Positions 25,301 to 34,300 of a stretch of DNA of 64,000 nucleotides are shown here, in pieces. The notes under the pieces are model-generated. The model saw only the letters and a list, made by a program, of their open reading frames with translations. It did not search any database and was not told the origin of the DNA. Numbering within the stretch: the stretch's first letter is position 1; the number at the start of each line of letters is the position of its first letter. Made by a program: the position numbers and the translations under genes. The DNA is from an uncultured Prevotellaceae bacterium (GTDB lineage Bacteria > Bacteroidota > Bacteroidia > Bacteroidales > Bacteroidaceae): the NCBI GenBank assembly GCA_947305005.1, contig CAMZCM010000012.1:1-64000 (forward strand), written 5' to 3'.

Positions 25301-27223
25301 ATGAAAAGAACCACATTATTCATTATCGCTCTGGTTTCGTCTGTTGTCATCATGGCAAAGGCGGAAGTCAACTCACGTCCGTTCACCATCCCTGCCATTC
25401 ACGAGTGGAAAGGTGGTACAGGCCAACTGCAACTTACCTCACAGAGTCGCATCCTCTATGCCGACGCTCGCTTGCGCACCGCTGCTGAAGCATTGGCTCG
25501 CGACCTGAAGACGATGGGCATCACCCCGTCTGTCGCTGAGGGAAAGAAAGCATCTGCTGCCGACATCCTCTTTATCTACAAACCCCTCAAGAAGTTGGGC
25601 GATGAGGGTTATACCATCGACATCGACAAGAGCGTCCGCATCGAAGGAACCGAACGTGGTGCCTATCATGCCGCACAAACGTTGCTGCAGATAGGTCTGA
25701 ACCTCCCTCAAGGACACATCGCAGACCGTCCGGACTATCCTTTGCGTGGTCTCATGCTGGATTGCGGCCGCAAATATATCCCGATGGATTACATGCGTCG
25801 TCTGGTACGCACCATGGCGTACTATAAGATGAACACGCTTGAGGTGCACCTCAATGACAAAGGACACGCACCCTTCTTCTACAACGACTGGAATCAGGTC
25901 TATTCAGCTTTCCGTCTGGAAAGTGAGTTTTTCCCAGGTCTCACCGCCGAGGATGGCAGCTATACGAAAGACGAGTTCCGCCAGTTCATCCTTGAATCTG
26001 CTGCTCAGGGCGTGGAAATTATTCCTGAGATTGATGCACCGGCCCACAGCCTCTGCTTCTCTCACTACCGTCCTAGCCTCGGAAGTAAGGAGTTCGGCAT
26101 GGATCACCTGGAACTCACCAACCCCGAAGTGATTCCCTTTATTGACAGTATCTATGCTGAATATCTCGGTGGTCCTAATCCTGTCTTTGTCTGCCCTCGC
26201 GTTCACATTGGTACCGATGAATACAGCAACAAAAAGCAAGAGATTGTAGAATTGTTCCGTTCCTTCACCGACCACCTCATCCACACTGTAGAAAGCTACG
26301 GAAAGCAAGCGGTTCTTTGGGGCGCACTCACCCATGCCCGTGGGGAAACGCCCGTGAAAGTGGATAATGTGCTGATGTTTGATTGGTACAACCGCTATGC
26401 TCAGCCAGACTCTATGTATAAGCTTGGCTATCAGCTCGTTTGTATTCCAGACCGCTCGACCTATATCGTCCCTGCCGCTGGTTACTACTTTGACTATCTG
26501 AATATTCCACGCCTTTACAAGGAGTTTACACCTGCCAACATTGCCGGTGTGCGCTTCCCTGAACGCGATCCGCAGATCAAGGGTGGCATGTTTGCCGTTT
26601 GGAACGACGTCATTGGAAACGGTATAGCGATACCCGATATTCACCATCGCATTATGCCTGCTCTGCAGGTCATTGCCGAAAAGACATGGGCTGTTGATAC
26701 GATCCGCACTTGCGATGAATGGCAGCGCCTAGCTACCAATATCTGTGAGGCACCTGGCATTAACGATTTGGGACGCTATCCGAAAGGTATTGTCCTTGAG
26801 AACGAAAAGGTGAATCCCGGCTCCTCACGCGATATCCCGTTCATCGGCTGGCCCTATCGTGTCAGCTTTGACATCGAAGCAAAAGAAGAAGTGCGTGGAA
26901 CAGCCCTCTTCCGCGATGACGAAGCAGAATTCTATCTTGCTGATCCCGCCACAGGACGCCTCGGCTTCATCCGCGACGGCTATCTTTTCAGTTTCAAACA
27001 TTCTTTGCGTCCCGGTGCTCGTGAGAACATTGCCATTGAGGGCACGAACGTTGACACCAAGCTCTATGTCAACGGAAAACTCGTTGAAACGCTATCTCCT
27101 CAGCTACGCACCTTCCCCAAAGATCAGAAATATAAGATCGTCCGCACCCTCCGTTTCCCCCTGCAGCGCACAGATGCTACACTCCGCAGCCGGGTGACGA
27201 ACCTGAAGGTGGAAAGCAAGTAA
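25301..27223 (+). CDS. GH20 beta-N-acetylhexosaminidase-like, secreted
   Basis: A 640-residue protein with a signal peptide (about 1-22). A GH20b-type N-domain (about 45-145) precedes the barrel, which begins at YPLRGLMLDCGRKYIPM and carries the catalytic pair D306-E307 in HIGTDEYS. Other conserved parts are NTLEVHLNDKGH, GVEIIPEIDAPAH and VLMFDWYN. A C-terminal concanavalin-like domain (about 500-640) is attached. GH20 enzymes remove terminal GlcNAc or GalNAc. The usual Trp-rich substrate pocket is only partly evident, so the exact substrate is open. It is grouped with GH43 and followed by ridA and msrA. Confidence 0.88.
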   Translation: MKRTTLFIIALVSSVVIMAKAEVNSRPFTIPAIHEWKGGTGQLQLTSQSRILYADARLRTAAEALARDLKTMGITPSVAEGKKASAADILFIYKPLKKLGDEGYTIDIDKSVRIEGTERGAYHAAQTLLQIGLNLPQGHIADRPDYPLRGLMLDCGRKYIPMDYMRRLVRTMAYYKMNTLEVHLNDKGHAPFFYNDWNQVYSAFRLESEFFPGLTAEDGSYTKDEFRQFILESAAQGVEIIPEIDAPAHSLCFSHYRPSLGSKEFGMDHLELTNPEVIPFIDSIYAEYLGGPNPVFVCPRVHIGTDEYSNKKQEIVELFRSFTDHLIHTVESYGKQAVLWGALTHARGETPVKVDNVLMFDWYNRYAQPDSMYKLGYQLVCIPDRSTYIVPAAGYYFDYLNIPRLYKEFTPANIAGVRFPERDPQIKGGMFAVWNDVIGNGIAIPDIHHRIMPALQVIAEKTWAVDTIRTCDEWQRLATNICEAPGINDLGRYPKGIVLENEKVNPGSSRDIPFIGWPYRVSFDIEAKEEVRGTALFRDDEAEFYLADPATGRLGFIRDGYLFSFKHSLRPGARENIAIEGTNVDTKLYVNGKLVETLSPQLRTFPKDQKYKIVRTLRFPLQRTDATLRSRVTNLKVESK

Positions 27224-27244
27224 CAACCTATCAATCCTCACACT

Positions 27245-27631
27245 ATGAAAGTAATCAGCACCACACAGGCACCCGCTGCCATCGGCCCTTACAGTCAGGC
27301 CATCAAAGTCGGGAATCTCGTCTATACCTCTGGTCAGCTTCCCATTGACCCCGCCACCGGCGCATTCCCTGAAGGCGGCATCAAGGAGCAGACCCGTCAG
27401 TCGTTGACCAATGTGAAAGCTATCCTGAAAGAGACGGGGCTGACCATGAGCAACGTGGTGAAGACCACCGTGTTCATGGCTGACATGAATGATTTTGCTG
27501 ACATGAACGCTGTCTATGCCGAATTCTTCTCTGAGCCTTACCCCGCCCGCTCGGCTGTTGCCGTAAAGACCTTGCCCAAAGGAGCATTGGTAGAGATAGA
27601 GGTAGTGGCAGAAGTGATTCCCACGATGTAA
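27245..27631 (+). CDS. ridA: RidA family enamine/imine deaminase
   Basis: A 128-residue trimeric enzyme that hydrolyses reactive 2-aminoacrylate and related imines to ketoacids, protecting PLP enzymes. The family signatures are clear: AIGPYSQAIKVGNLVYTSGQ near the N-terminus, the conserved Arg in YPARSAVAV and the terminal LPKGALVEIEVVA. The length is standard. It lies 21 bp after the GH20 gene and 3 bp before msrA. Confidence 0.95.
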   Translation: MKVISTTQAPAAIGPYSQAIKVGNLVYTSGQLPIDPATGAFPEGGIKEQTRQSLTNVKAILKETGLTMSNVVKTTVFMADMNDFADMNAVYAEFFSEPYPARSAVAVKTLPKGALVEIEVVAEVIPTM

Positions 27632-27634
27632 CCG

Positions 27635-28147
27635 ATGAAGGATATCTATCTTGCCGGAGGATGCTTCTGGGGTACAGAGCATTTTTTCAAACAGATCGCG
27701 GGTGTCGTGGAGACCGAGGTTGGCTTTGCGAACGGGCACACCGAGAATCCTACCTACAAAGAGGTCTATACCGATGAAACGGGTTATGCCGAGACGGTTC
27801 ACGTAAGGTACAACCCCGATGTCGTGCGCCTGGAGTTCCTGCTATGCATGTTCTTCAAGGCCATCGACCCGACCAGCATCAACCAACAGGGCCACGACAT
27901 CGGTACCCGTTATCGCACGGGCATCTATTACACCGATGCCGCAGACCTGCCTATTATTAATAAGGTGTTCGACGAGGAGCAAGCGCTTTTCGACCAGCCG
28001 CTGGCGGTTGAGAAGCAGCCATTGGATTGTTTCTATGCCGCTGAGGAGTACCATCAGGACTACCTTGACAAGAACCCCGATGGCTATTGCCACCTGCCCT
28101 TCTCGCTATTCGAGTTCGCCCGTAACGCGAAAGATATCACTCGGTAA
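27635..28147 (+). CDS. msrA: Peptide-methionine (S)-S-oxide reductase
   Basis: A 170-residue enzyme that repairs oxidised methionine. The catalytic motif GGCFWGTE (Cys10), the VETEVGFANGH segment and YHQDYL near the C-terminus are diagnostic. No signal peptide, so cytoplasmic. No MsrB domain is fused. Its 3' end overlaps the convergent lipoprotein gene by 11 bp. Confidence 0.95.
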   Translation: MKDIYLAGGCFWGTEHFFKQIAGVVETEVGFANGHTENPTYKEVYTDETGYAETVHVRYNPDVVRLEFLLCMFFKAIDPTSINQQGHDIGTRYRTGIYYTDAADLPIINKVFDEEQALFDQPLAVEKQPLDCFYAAEEYHQDYLDKNPDGYCHLPFSLFEFARNAKDITR

Positions 28148-28652
28148 TCTTAATGGCTACAGCGTGTAGCTGTTGCCAACCGGCACGGTCGGTAAGGCGC
28201 AACATAAAGTGGTAGTCACCCGTAGCAATACCGGTGGGAATCGTGATATCGTGCTGAGCAGTATAGCTGCGCGTTCCTGCAGGGATCGCGTAGCTTTCAT
28301 TATATACCCATGCGTTCTCTGCTTCATGACCGTGTTCGTGGTCGTGGTCGTGATCATCATCGTCCTCCCCTTCTTCCTCTCCAGAGGCAGTGCTGTGGGT
28401 GTGGTGGTCGAAGTTGTTGTGAATCTCGATATTATATGACCCCAATTCCTTGTCATCGGTGAACAGACAAGTGAAGTGGATCACGTCACCCTGCTTAAAA
28501 GTCTGCCCATTGGTGGGAGAAGCCTGAACGTCAGTCGTATTGATGACAGGATAGGTCATATCCTTGTCATCATCACTGCTGCAAGAGGTGAAACTAATGG
28601 TTAGAACACACGCGAGAGCCAACATGAGGCTCATATATTTCAAATTTTTCAT
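28137..28652 (-). CDS. DUF4625-like lipoprotein with His/Asp-rich metal-binding loop
   Basis: A 171-residue lipoprotein (lipobox FTSC, Cys24, followed by SSDDDKD). The body is a single beta-sandwich of the DUF4625 type (YPVINTTDVQASPTNGQTF at the start, then ITIPTGIATGDYHFMLRLTD). Between strands lies an acidic, His-rich insert of about 25 residues with the run DDDDHDHDHEHGHE, which would be expected to bind Zn or similar ions. It is the third gene of a minus-strand set with a TonB-dependent receptor, so it may present metal to the receptor; this is inference from context. It overlaps msrA tail-to-tail. Confidence 0.8.
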   Translation of the reverse strand: MKNLKYMSLMLALACVLTISFTSCSSDDDKDMTYPVINTTDVQASPTNGQTFKQGDVIHFTCLFTDDKELGSYNIEIHNNFDHHTHSTASGEEEGEDDDDHDHDHEHGHEAENAWVYNESYAIPAGTRSYTAQHDITIPTGIATGDYHFMLRLTDRAGWQQLHAVAIKITE

Positions 28653-28688
28653 TGTTTTATAATCTTTAATCCTTAATCTTTAATCCTA

Positions 28689-30773
28689 TCACAAGTCCAC
28701 TCCCACCATCATGGAGAGATTGCGCCCAGGTTCGGGCACGTCGATGAGGCGGTAGTAACTGGTGTGATCGTAGTAGCGGCGGTTCAGCAGATTGTCTGCA
28801 TGAAGCGTCACATGAAAGGTTGCTCCTCGCGTCTGGAAATCCTTTCCGGCTGCAAGGTTCAATGTCCAATGCCCGTCAGTGGGCTTTTCCGGGGGCACGA
28901 TTTCGTTCTGAGCACCGACGATGTGGGCACTGAGGCCTACAAAACCCTTTCCGCGATGGTCAAAGGTATATCTCAGGCCAGTATCCACAGACCAAGGGGT
29001 ACTGAAGGGCAACGTATAGCCCTTCTTTTCGCCCGATTGCTGACGAGCAAAGAGATACTCGCCTTGGGCGTGGGCCTGCCAATGCTCCGCGAATTTCCAT
29101 TTCACCTGTGCCTCCACTCCGTAGCGCAACACCTTAGCCTGCGTGTAGTGATACAGCTGCAAGCCTTCCACATATTGCGCCGTGGGGTTCAGGTAGATAT
29201 AGTTGGGAAAGTAATTCAAATAAGGTTCCACCTGCATCTCCCACGCTTCGTTGCCCCAACTGATGCTGGCGTCCAACTGATATGACTCCTCAGGGTCCAG
29301 CTGTGCGTTGCCGCGTTCGTAGCGGAAGATGTGGTAGTTCACACCGTCGGCACCCAGTTCCTTGGGGATTGGCATACGGAAACTCTTACCCACATTCGCC
29401 TTCATCACCCATTGGCCTACGTTGTAGTTCACACCCGTTGACCATGTGATACTGTTGAAATGGCGATGCGTATCGGCTGAGCGCTCTTGATAGACAGAGT
29501 CTGCACCCACGGGTGTCTTGAACCAGTCCTGATAGCTGTGGATATGCGTCTCGGCATAGTCGTAACGCACTCCTGCATTCAGGATCAGGTTCTCGTTCAC
29601 CGTGTAGCGATCCATTACGAAGCCACCCAGACTCAGCGTCTCGAAATCCGGGATGATAAAGCCCCAGCCACCGCGCCGGTTATGCTGATACTCGCTGCTC
29701 ACGCCACCGCGTAACTCATGGTTGCCCAGTATGTGAAGCAGCTGCACGCCAGCCGTGTAGGTACTCTTGTCGAAACGTCGTTCCATCGAGCCGTCAGGCT
29801 GCGGCATATAGCCGTGGCTGATGGGCTCCGAACGCTCTTCGCGCAGATTGTTCTGGTAGGCCAGGTTCAGCTCCACGGACGTTGCATCGTTGCGCCAGTT
29901 GGTATGGCTCAGCACCTTCAGGTGGTTCACCCACTGATAGGGCAGGTCTATGTCGCGCCGCGAACGGTCGTAGTCGATTTTCGAGAGACGCACCTCCAGA
30001 CCGTGGGCGTTGGCAAAGAACCCGCTCTTCGAGTAGCTGTCCGATACACGGATATCGGTGTGGAAGTTATAGCCGGCATAACCCAGCATCATACTACCGT
30101 CGCGCTCGCAGCCAGCCGTGTTGCGCAGGCGTCCGTCCTTCAGCTTGATCCAATATGAATAATACTGAATGCTGTCCGTCGGCACCTTATAATCGGCATA
30201 GTCTATCAGCGTGGCGTGGACACGATAGAACCAGTTCCCCTGTCTGCCGCCCATCTTGGTCGAAACGCCCAGCTGCTCGTTGTTCGTGCGACCGAACAAC
30301 TGCACACTGCCGCTGAACGGCTTCGTAGGCACGTGGTTCGTGTAGAGACTGAGCACACCGCCGATGGCATCGCTGCCATAGAGCAATGCCGCAGGGCCTT
30401 TGATGACCTCCGCACGGTCTATCGAGAATTGGTCTATCTCCAGCCCGTGGTCGTCGCCCCACTGCTGGCCCTCGTGCTTGATGCCGTCTTCCGAAACGGC
30501 CAGACGGTTGAAGCCCAAGCCGCGAATGGTCGGTTTCGACTGTCCGCTGCCAATGGCCATCGCCTTCACGCCAGGGATACCTTCCAGCGTCTGCATCAGA
30601 CTGCCTGCGAAGTGCTGCTGAAGATACTCGTGGTTCACCTGCACGGCCGACTGCGACGAACGCATCTGGTAGTCGCGACGCTGCTGGCCGGTAACGGTGA
30701 CATCATGAAGTGTGACTGTTGTGTCGGCTGGTGCTGATGCATAGAGCACAGCAGCCAGTAACAAATGAATCAT
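28689..30773 (-). CDS. TonB-dependent outer membrane receptor, likely metal uptake
   Basis: A 694-residue protein with a short signal peptide (1-16), a plug domain (about 20-145, with TVTLHDVTVTGQQRR, IPGVKAMAIGSGQSKPTIRGLGFNRLAVSEDG and VIKGPAALLYGSDAIGGVL) and a beta-barrel ending in Leu (MMVGVDL). It lacks the carboxypeptidase-like N-domain of SusC proteins and has the size of siderophore or metal receptors such as ZnuD. Its neighbours, a Cys/His-rich membrane protein and a His-rich lipoprotein, point to zinc or another divalent cation; this is inference. Located in the outer membrane, driven by TonB-ExbBD encoded elsewhere. Confidence 0.9.
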   Translation of the reverse strand: MIHLLLAAVLYASAPADTTVTLHDVTVTGQQRRDYQMRSSQSAVQVNHEYLQQHFAGSLMQTLEGIPGVKAMAIGSGQSKPTIRGLGFNRLAVSEDGIKHEGQQWGDDHGLEIDQFSIDRAEVIKGPAALLYGSDAIGGVLSLYTNHVPTKPFSGSVQLFGRTNNEQLGVSTKMGGRQGNWFYRVHATLIDYADYKVPTDSIQYYSYWIKLKDGRLRNTAGCERDGSMMLGYAGYNFHTDIRVSDSYSKSGFFANAHGLEVRLSKIDYDRSRRDIDLPYQWVNHLKVLSHTNWRNDATSVELNLAYQNNLREERSEPISHGYMPQPDGSMERRFDKSTYTAGVQLLHILGNHELRGGVSSEYQHNRRGGWGFIIPDFETLSLGGFVMDRYTVNENLILNAGVRYDYAETHIHSYQDWFKTPVGADSVYQERSADTHRHFNSITWSTGVNYNVGQWVMKANVGKSFRMPIPKELGADGVNYHIFRYERGNAQLDPEESYQLDASISWGNEAWEMQVEPYLNYFPNYIYLNPTAQYVEGLQLYHYTQAKVLRYGVEAQVKWKFAEHWQAHAQGEYLFARQQSGEKKGYTLPFSTPWSVDTGLRYTFDHRGKGFVGLSAHIVGAQNEIVPPEKPTDGHWTLNLAAGKDFQTRGATFHVTLHADNLLNRRYYDHTSYYRLIDVPEPGRNLSMMVGVDL

Positions 30774-30846
30774 ACTGCTTGTCTGTTTGAATTACCTAAT
30801 CATCAGGACACAGTACCTCTATGTCCCGTAAAAATATAGATTTGAT

Positions 30847-31179
30847 TCAAACAAACGGAGGAGCGCGTAAGGTCGGGATGCCGAAGCCCTCAAGCTGAAT
30901 CTCACCTTGAAGCCTTGCCATCCGGATTCTGCATACCTTGTTATATAAGACAACGGCAAAGACGGCAGCAGCCACAAACGACATCGTCAGGAACTGACAG
31001 AGCACACAAGCGTGCATTGTCGTGGTCAGTTCGCCCAGATGTCCGTGACACTGGTGCTGCACACATTCCTTGCAATTATCTCCAAAAAGATCAGCAGTTT
31101 CGTGGCTGTGAACCGACGACAGAATCACCATTGGCACAAACACTGCCAACAGCACCCAAGAAGCCATATTTCTCTTCAT
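30847..31179 (-). CDS. Small Cys/His-rich membrane protein (DUF6769-like)
   Basis: A 110-residue protein with an N-terminal hydrophobic segment (SWVLLAVFVPMVILSS) and a second one (MSFVAAAVFAVVLY). Between them is a Cys/His-rich extracytoplasmic loop: HSHE, CKECVQHQCHGH and HACVLC, a likely metal-binding surface. I chose ATG at 31179 because a GTG at 31191 would lie at or before the transcription start implied by the -7 box at 31197-31204. It precedes the TonB receptor gene by 73 bp; that gap contains a GGACA...TGTCC inverted repeat. Proteins of this type accompany metal receptors in Bacteroidota; the exact role is unknown. Confidence 0.75.
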   Translation of the reverse strand: MKRNMASWVLLAVFVPMVILSSVHSHETADLFGDNCKECVQHQCHGHLGELTTTMHACVLCQFLTMSFVAAAVFAVVLYNKVCRIRMARLQGEIQLEGFGIPTLRAPPFV

Positions 31180-31196
31180 CGTCGTTTTCACGGCCG

Positions 31197-31204
31197 CAAA
31201 GGTA
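31197..31204 (-). promoter_or_regulatory. -7 box of the metal-uptake-like gene set
   Basis: TACCTTTG on the minus strand, 18 bp before the chosen ATG. No TTTG is found at the expected -33 distance, so the promoter may depend on an activator or be weak. Confidence 0.55.
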
Positions 31205-31279
31205 CGATGTTTTTTGCAAAAGTGTTGCGTCCTTCTTTCATTTTTAACAGAAAAGAAGAGGAGTTATTAATAGTTTTTG

Positions 31280-31287
31280 TATATTTG
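31280..31287 (+). promoter_or_regulatory. -7 box of the giant secreted protein gene
   Basis: TATATTTG matches TAnnTTTG and would give a leader of about 50 bases. The -33 position does not match TTTG, so confidence is limited. Confidence 0.45.
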
Positions 31288-31345
31288 TCCCCGAAATCTA
31301 TTATTTTAATACCTTATAAACCTTGATGGAAAAAAAACTAACGAT

Positions 31346-34300
31346 ATGAATACAATGAAATTGAAAAGATGGTTACAACCCCGATGGGCACAAATCATCA
31401 CCATGTTGCTGGTGATCTTCGCTTGGCTGATGCCGCAAGGCGCATGGGCTGACGACAAGCTGGAGACCGTGTTTATCAATGACAAAATCTACAACGTGCT
31501 GCGTTCAGCCGATGACTGGGAAAAGTTCCGGAAATTGGTGATAGATGCCAACGGCAACTCGGATGTGAATGCCATCATGGACGCAAACTTCAGCATCAAC
31601 CAAAACTCGTGCGTGGGCATGGACGCCTACCCCTATAATGGTACATTCAACGGTAATGGCCACACACTGACAGTAGACATCTGGGGGGCGGACGATTTCG
31701 CCGGAACATTCCCCACCGTTGGCAACGCCACGTTCAAGAACCTGACCCTAAAAGGTAAAGTCATTGGCGGCAAACACACCGGCGGACTGGTGGGCCACGC
31801 ATGGGGTTCCTCGCAGTCCATCACTCTGGAGAATATCATTTTTAATGCCTCTGTGTCATCGCAGAGCACCCATGTCGGCGGCATTGTCGGACACGCTGAC
31901 AAAGCCAAGCTCACGGTAATAGACGTTGCGTCGATTGGCAAAGTCTGGACCTCAGGCTCCGATACTTATGGAGGCTCCATTATTGGTTGGGCCAACAATG
32001 TGGACGATTGGACTTTTCATCGCGTCTGGGAAGGCGTCACTTTTAACAGTACCGTACACTGTGGCTTCTGCTATTATTATAGCAGTGGAGCAAATGCATG
32101 GGGTTATAACGAAAAAAGCAGCAATTGTCTCTCTTTTCATAATTGGGGCGAAATGAAGGCAGAATGTCGCACTAAGGGAAACGACGATGCGACAGAACTC
32201 TTCAATCAGGAACAACCCGGCTCCTGGTATAATGGCTTCCCTGTTATGGACACCTGGCCGGCAGCCGGCGACGTGAACTTCGAGACTTACGACATGGTGC
32301 CCGGTACGGAGGACACGGAGAAAGGTATGTTGAAGATACCCTTCTCGTGCGACAAACCCGTCAAGTACATCGACGTCAGCTATTCTGGCAGAACTCTCAG
32401 CCGCATCACCTTCGACAAAGATACCTATGCCGGGTTCATCCCCGTGCCTGCCACTGAGCAGCATAAGAACCTGACCATCAAGGCCAAACTGGTGGTGGGA
32501 ACTGTGACAGTGACTCGTGAGGACAAGAACGACGTGATGATGCACAAGCCGGAGAGCCTCACGGCATCGATGCTGAGTTTTGCCACCCACAAGGTGTTGA
32601 CCGATGCCGGTGCTGTAGAGCTGAAGTGGAGTGTGAGCAATGTTGAGTGCAAAGACGCATTCAGCAGCGACGAGTTCATGGTGCTGCGCTCGCTGACGGG
32701 CAAGGAAGAAGACTTCGTGCCTATCGGTTCAGTGACCTTTGAAGAGGGAACTACTAACTACACTTACAAGGACTCGACACTCGTCAGCGCCCTTACAGAG
32801 GAGCAAATCAACGGCGGAAGCATATCTGTGGAATACCGTGTGGTGCGTGCCACGGCCTATCAGCTGTGGGGACTTTCCTACAATAATAGTGCAGGCACGA
32901 AGATCAATAATCCCACGATGGCGTCAACTACTGTCACGCGCAGCAATCTACATCTTCTGGTAGTGAGTCTCGACTATAAGTCCGACTGGGAGGATGCTGC
33001 CGCCCGTACCATCCACGTTACCTGGGAATATGGCATCGAGACGGGAGCCGTGTGGGACGACCGCGCACAAATGAAGTTGCGCGTCAAGATGGTTAACCGC
33101 GACGGTTTCGCAGTAGATACCATCACCTATGTGCTCACCGCCGAGGAGATAACCGCACGCCGCAAGGTGGTGCAACTTACGCGCTCGTGCGTGTACTATA
33201 ATATAGATTTCGTGACAGAGCTTGACAATACCGCTAAGGAGTACATGACTTCAGATCAGTCCACAGGGGCAAAAGAAATTACCATTCGCTCAGCAGCCGA
33301 ATGGAATAAGTTTGTCGAACAGGTCAGGCAGGCAAAGGGGCAATATGACATCAACGCCACGCTGATGAACGACATTACCATCAATACCATGATAGGTGAG
33401 AGCGATTCCCCATACCGTGGCACTTTCAATGGTAACGGCCACACGCTGACTATCAACATCACGGGCAATCAGCAATGTAATGCGCCCTTCCGCTATGTGA
33501 CCAACGCCATCATCCGCAATCTGCACACGGCGGGCAGCGTCACATCCAGTCAGAAATTTGCTGCCGGACTGGTGTCACGCGTGCTGGACAACTGCACCCT
33601 GACCGTTGAGGGATGTCATATCTCGGTTGACATCAACAGTTCTGTCAACGGCGATGCCACCAACGGCGGCATCGCGGCGCTTGGCAATGGAGGCACTAAC
33701 ATCACCCTGCGCAACTGTAAGTTCGACGGCAAACTGCGCGGTGCCAACTGCTATGCCAACGGCGGTATGGTGGGCTATAGCGTTGGACAGGTGAACATCA
33801 ACAACTGCCTTTTCGCACCAGAAGAGCTAAGCACCAGTAATACTGGATGCGAGACATGGGCGCGCACGGGAGGGTCGGGCAAAGTAATCTATAACAACAG
33901 TCTGGCTACCCAATCATATAGTCTCACCACATTGATAGAAGATAAATATTCCGATGACGAGAAGTTAGCTTTTCTCGGCTCTAGTTGGACGAAAGACTCC
34001 AGCGGCAAGCCCGTGCCTGTCACCACGACTGTTGCCCCGCCAGCGCCTGATGGCTCGTTCTACTACGAGAGTCTGGGTCAGATTGTCGTGAACTCGCTGA
34101 ATACCAAAACACAGCAGAGCAGCGTGGTGCTGACGTGGAAGAAGACCGATGACACCGTGGACTACTTCCGTGTGGAGCGTCGCAACGTCACCACGAACGA
34201 CAAATGGGAAGTTATAGCCCCGCAGGTAAGCTATCAGGAATATGAGGATAAGACCGTATCGCCCGTGTACGACTACGAGTATCGCGTCAGTTCCGTGAAC

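Noticed and set aside
30779..30830. GGACA...TGTCC inverted repeat as a Zur binding site
   Set aside because: The arms do not match a consensus I can state with confidence and the location is between genes rather than at the promoter; reported only as a repeat.
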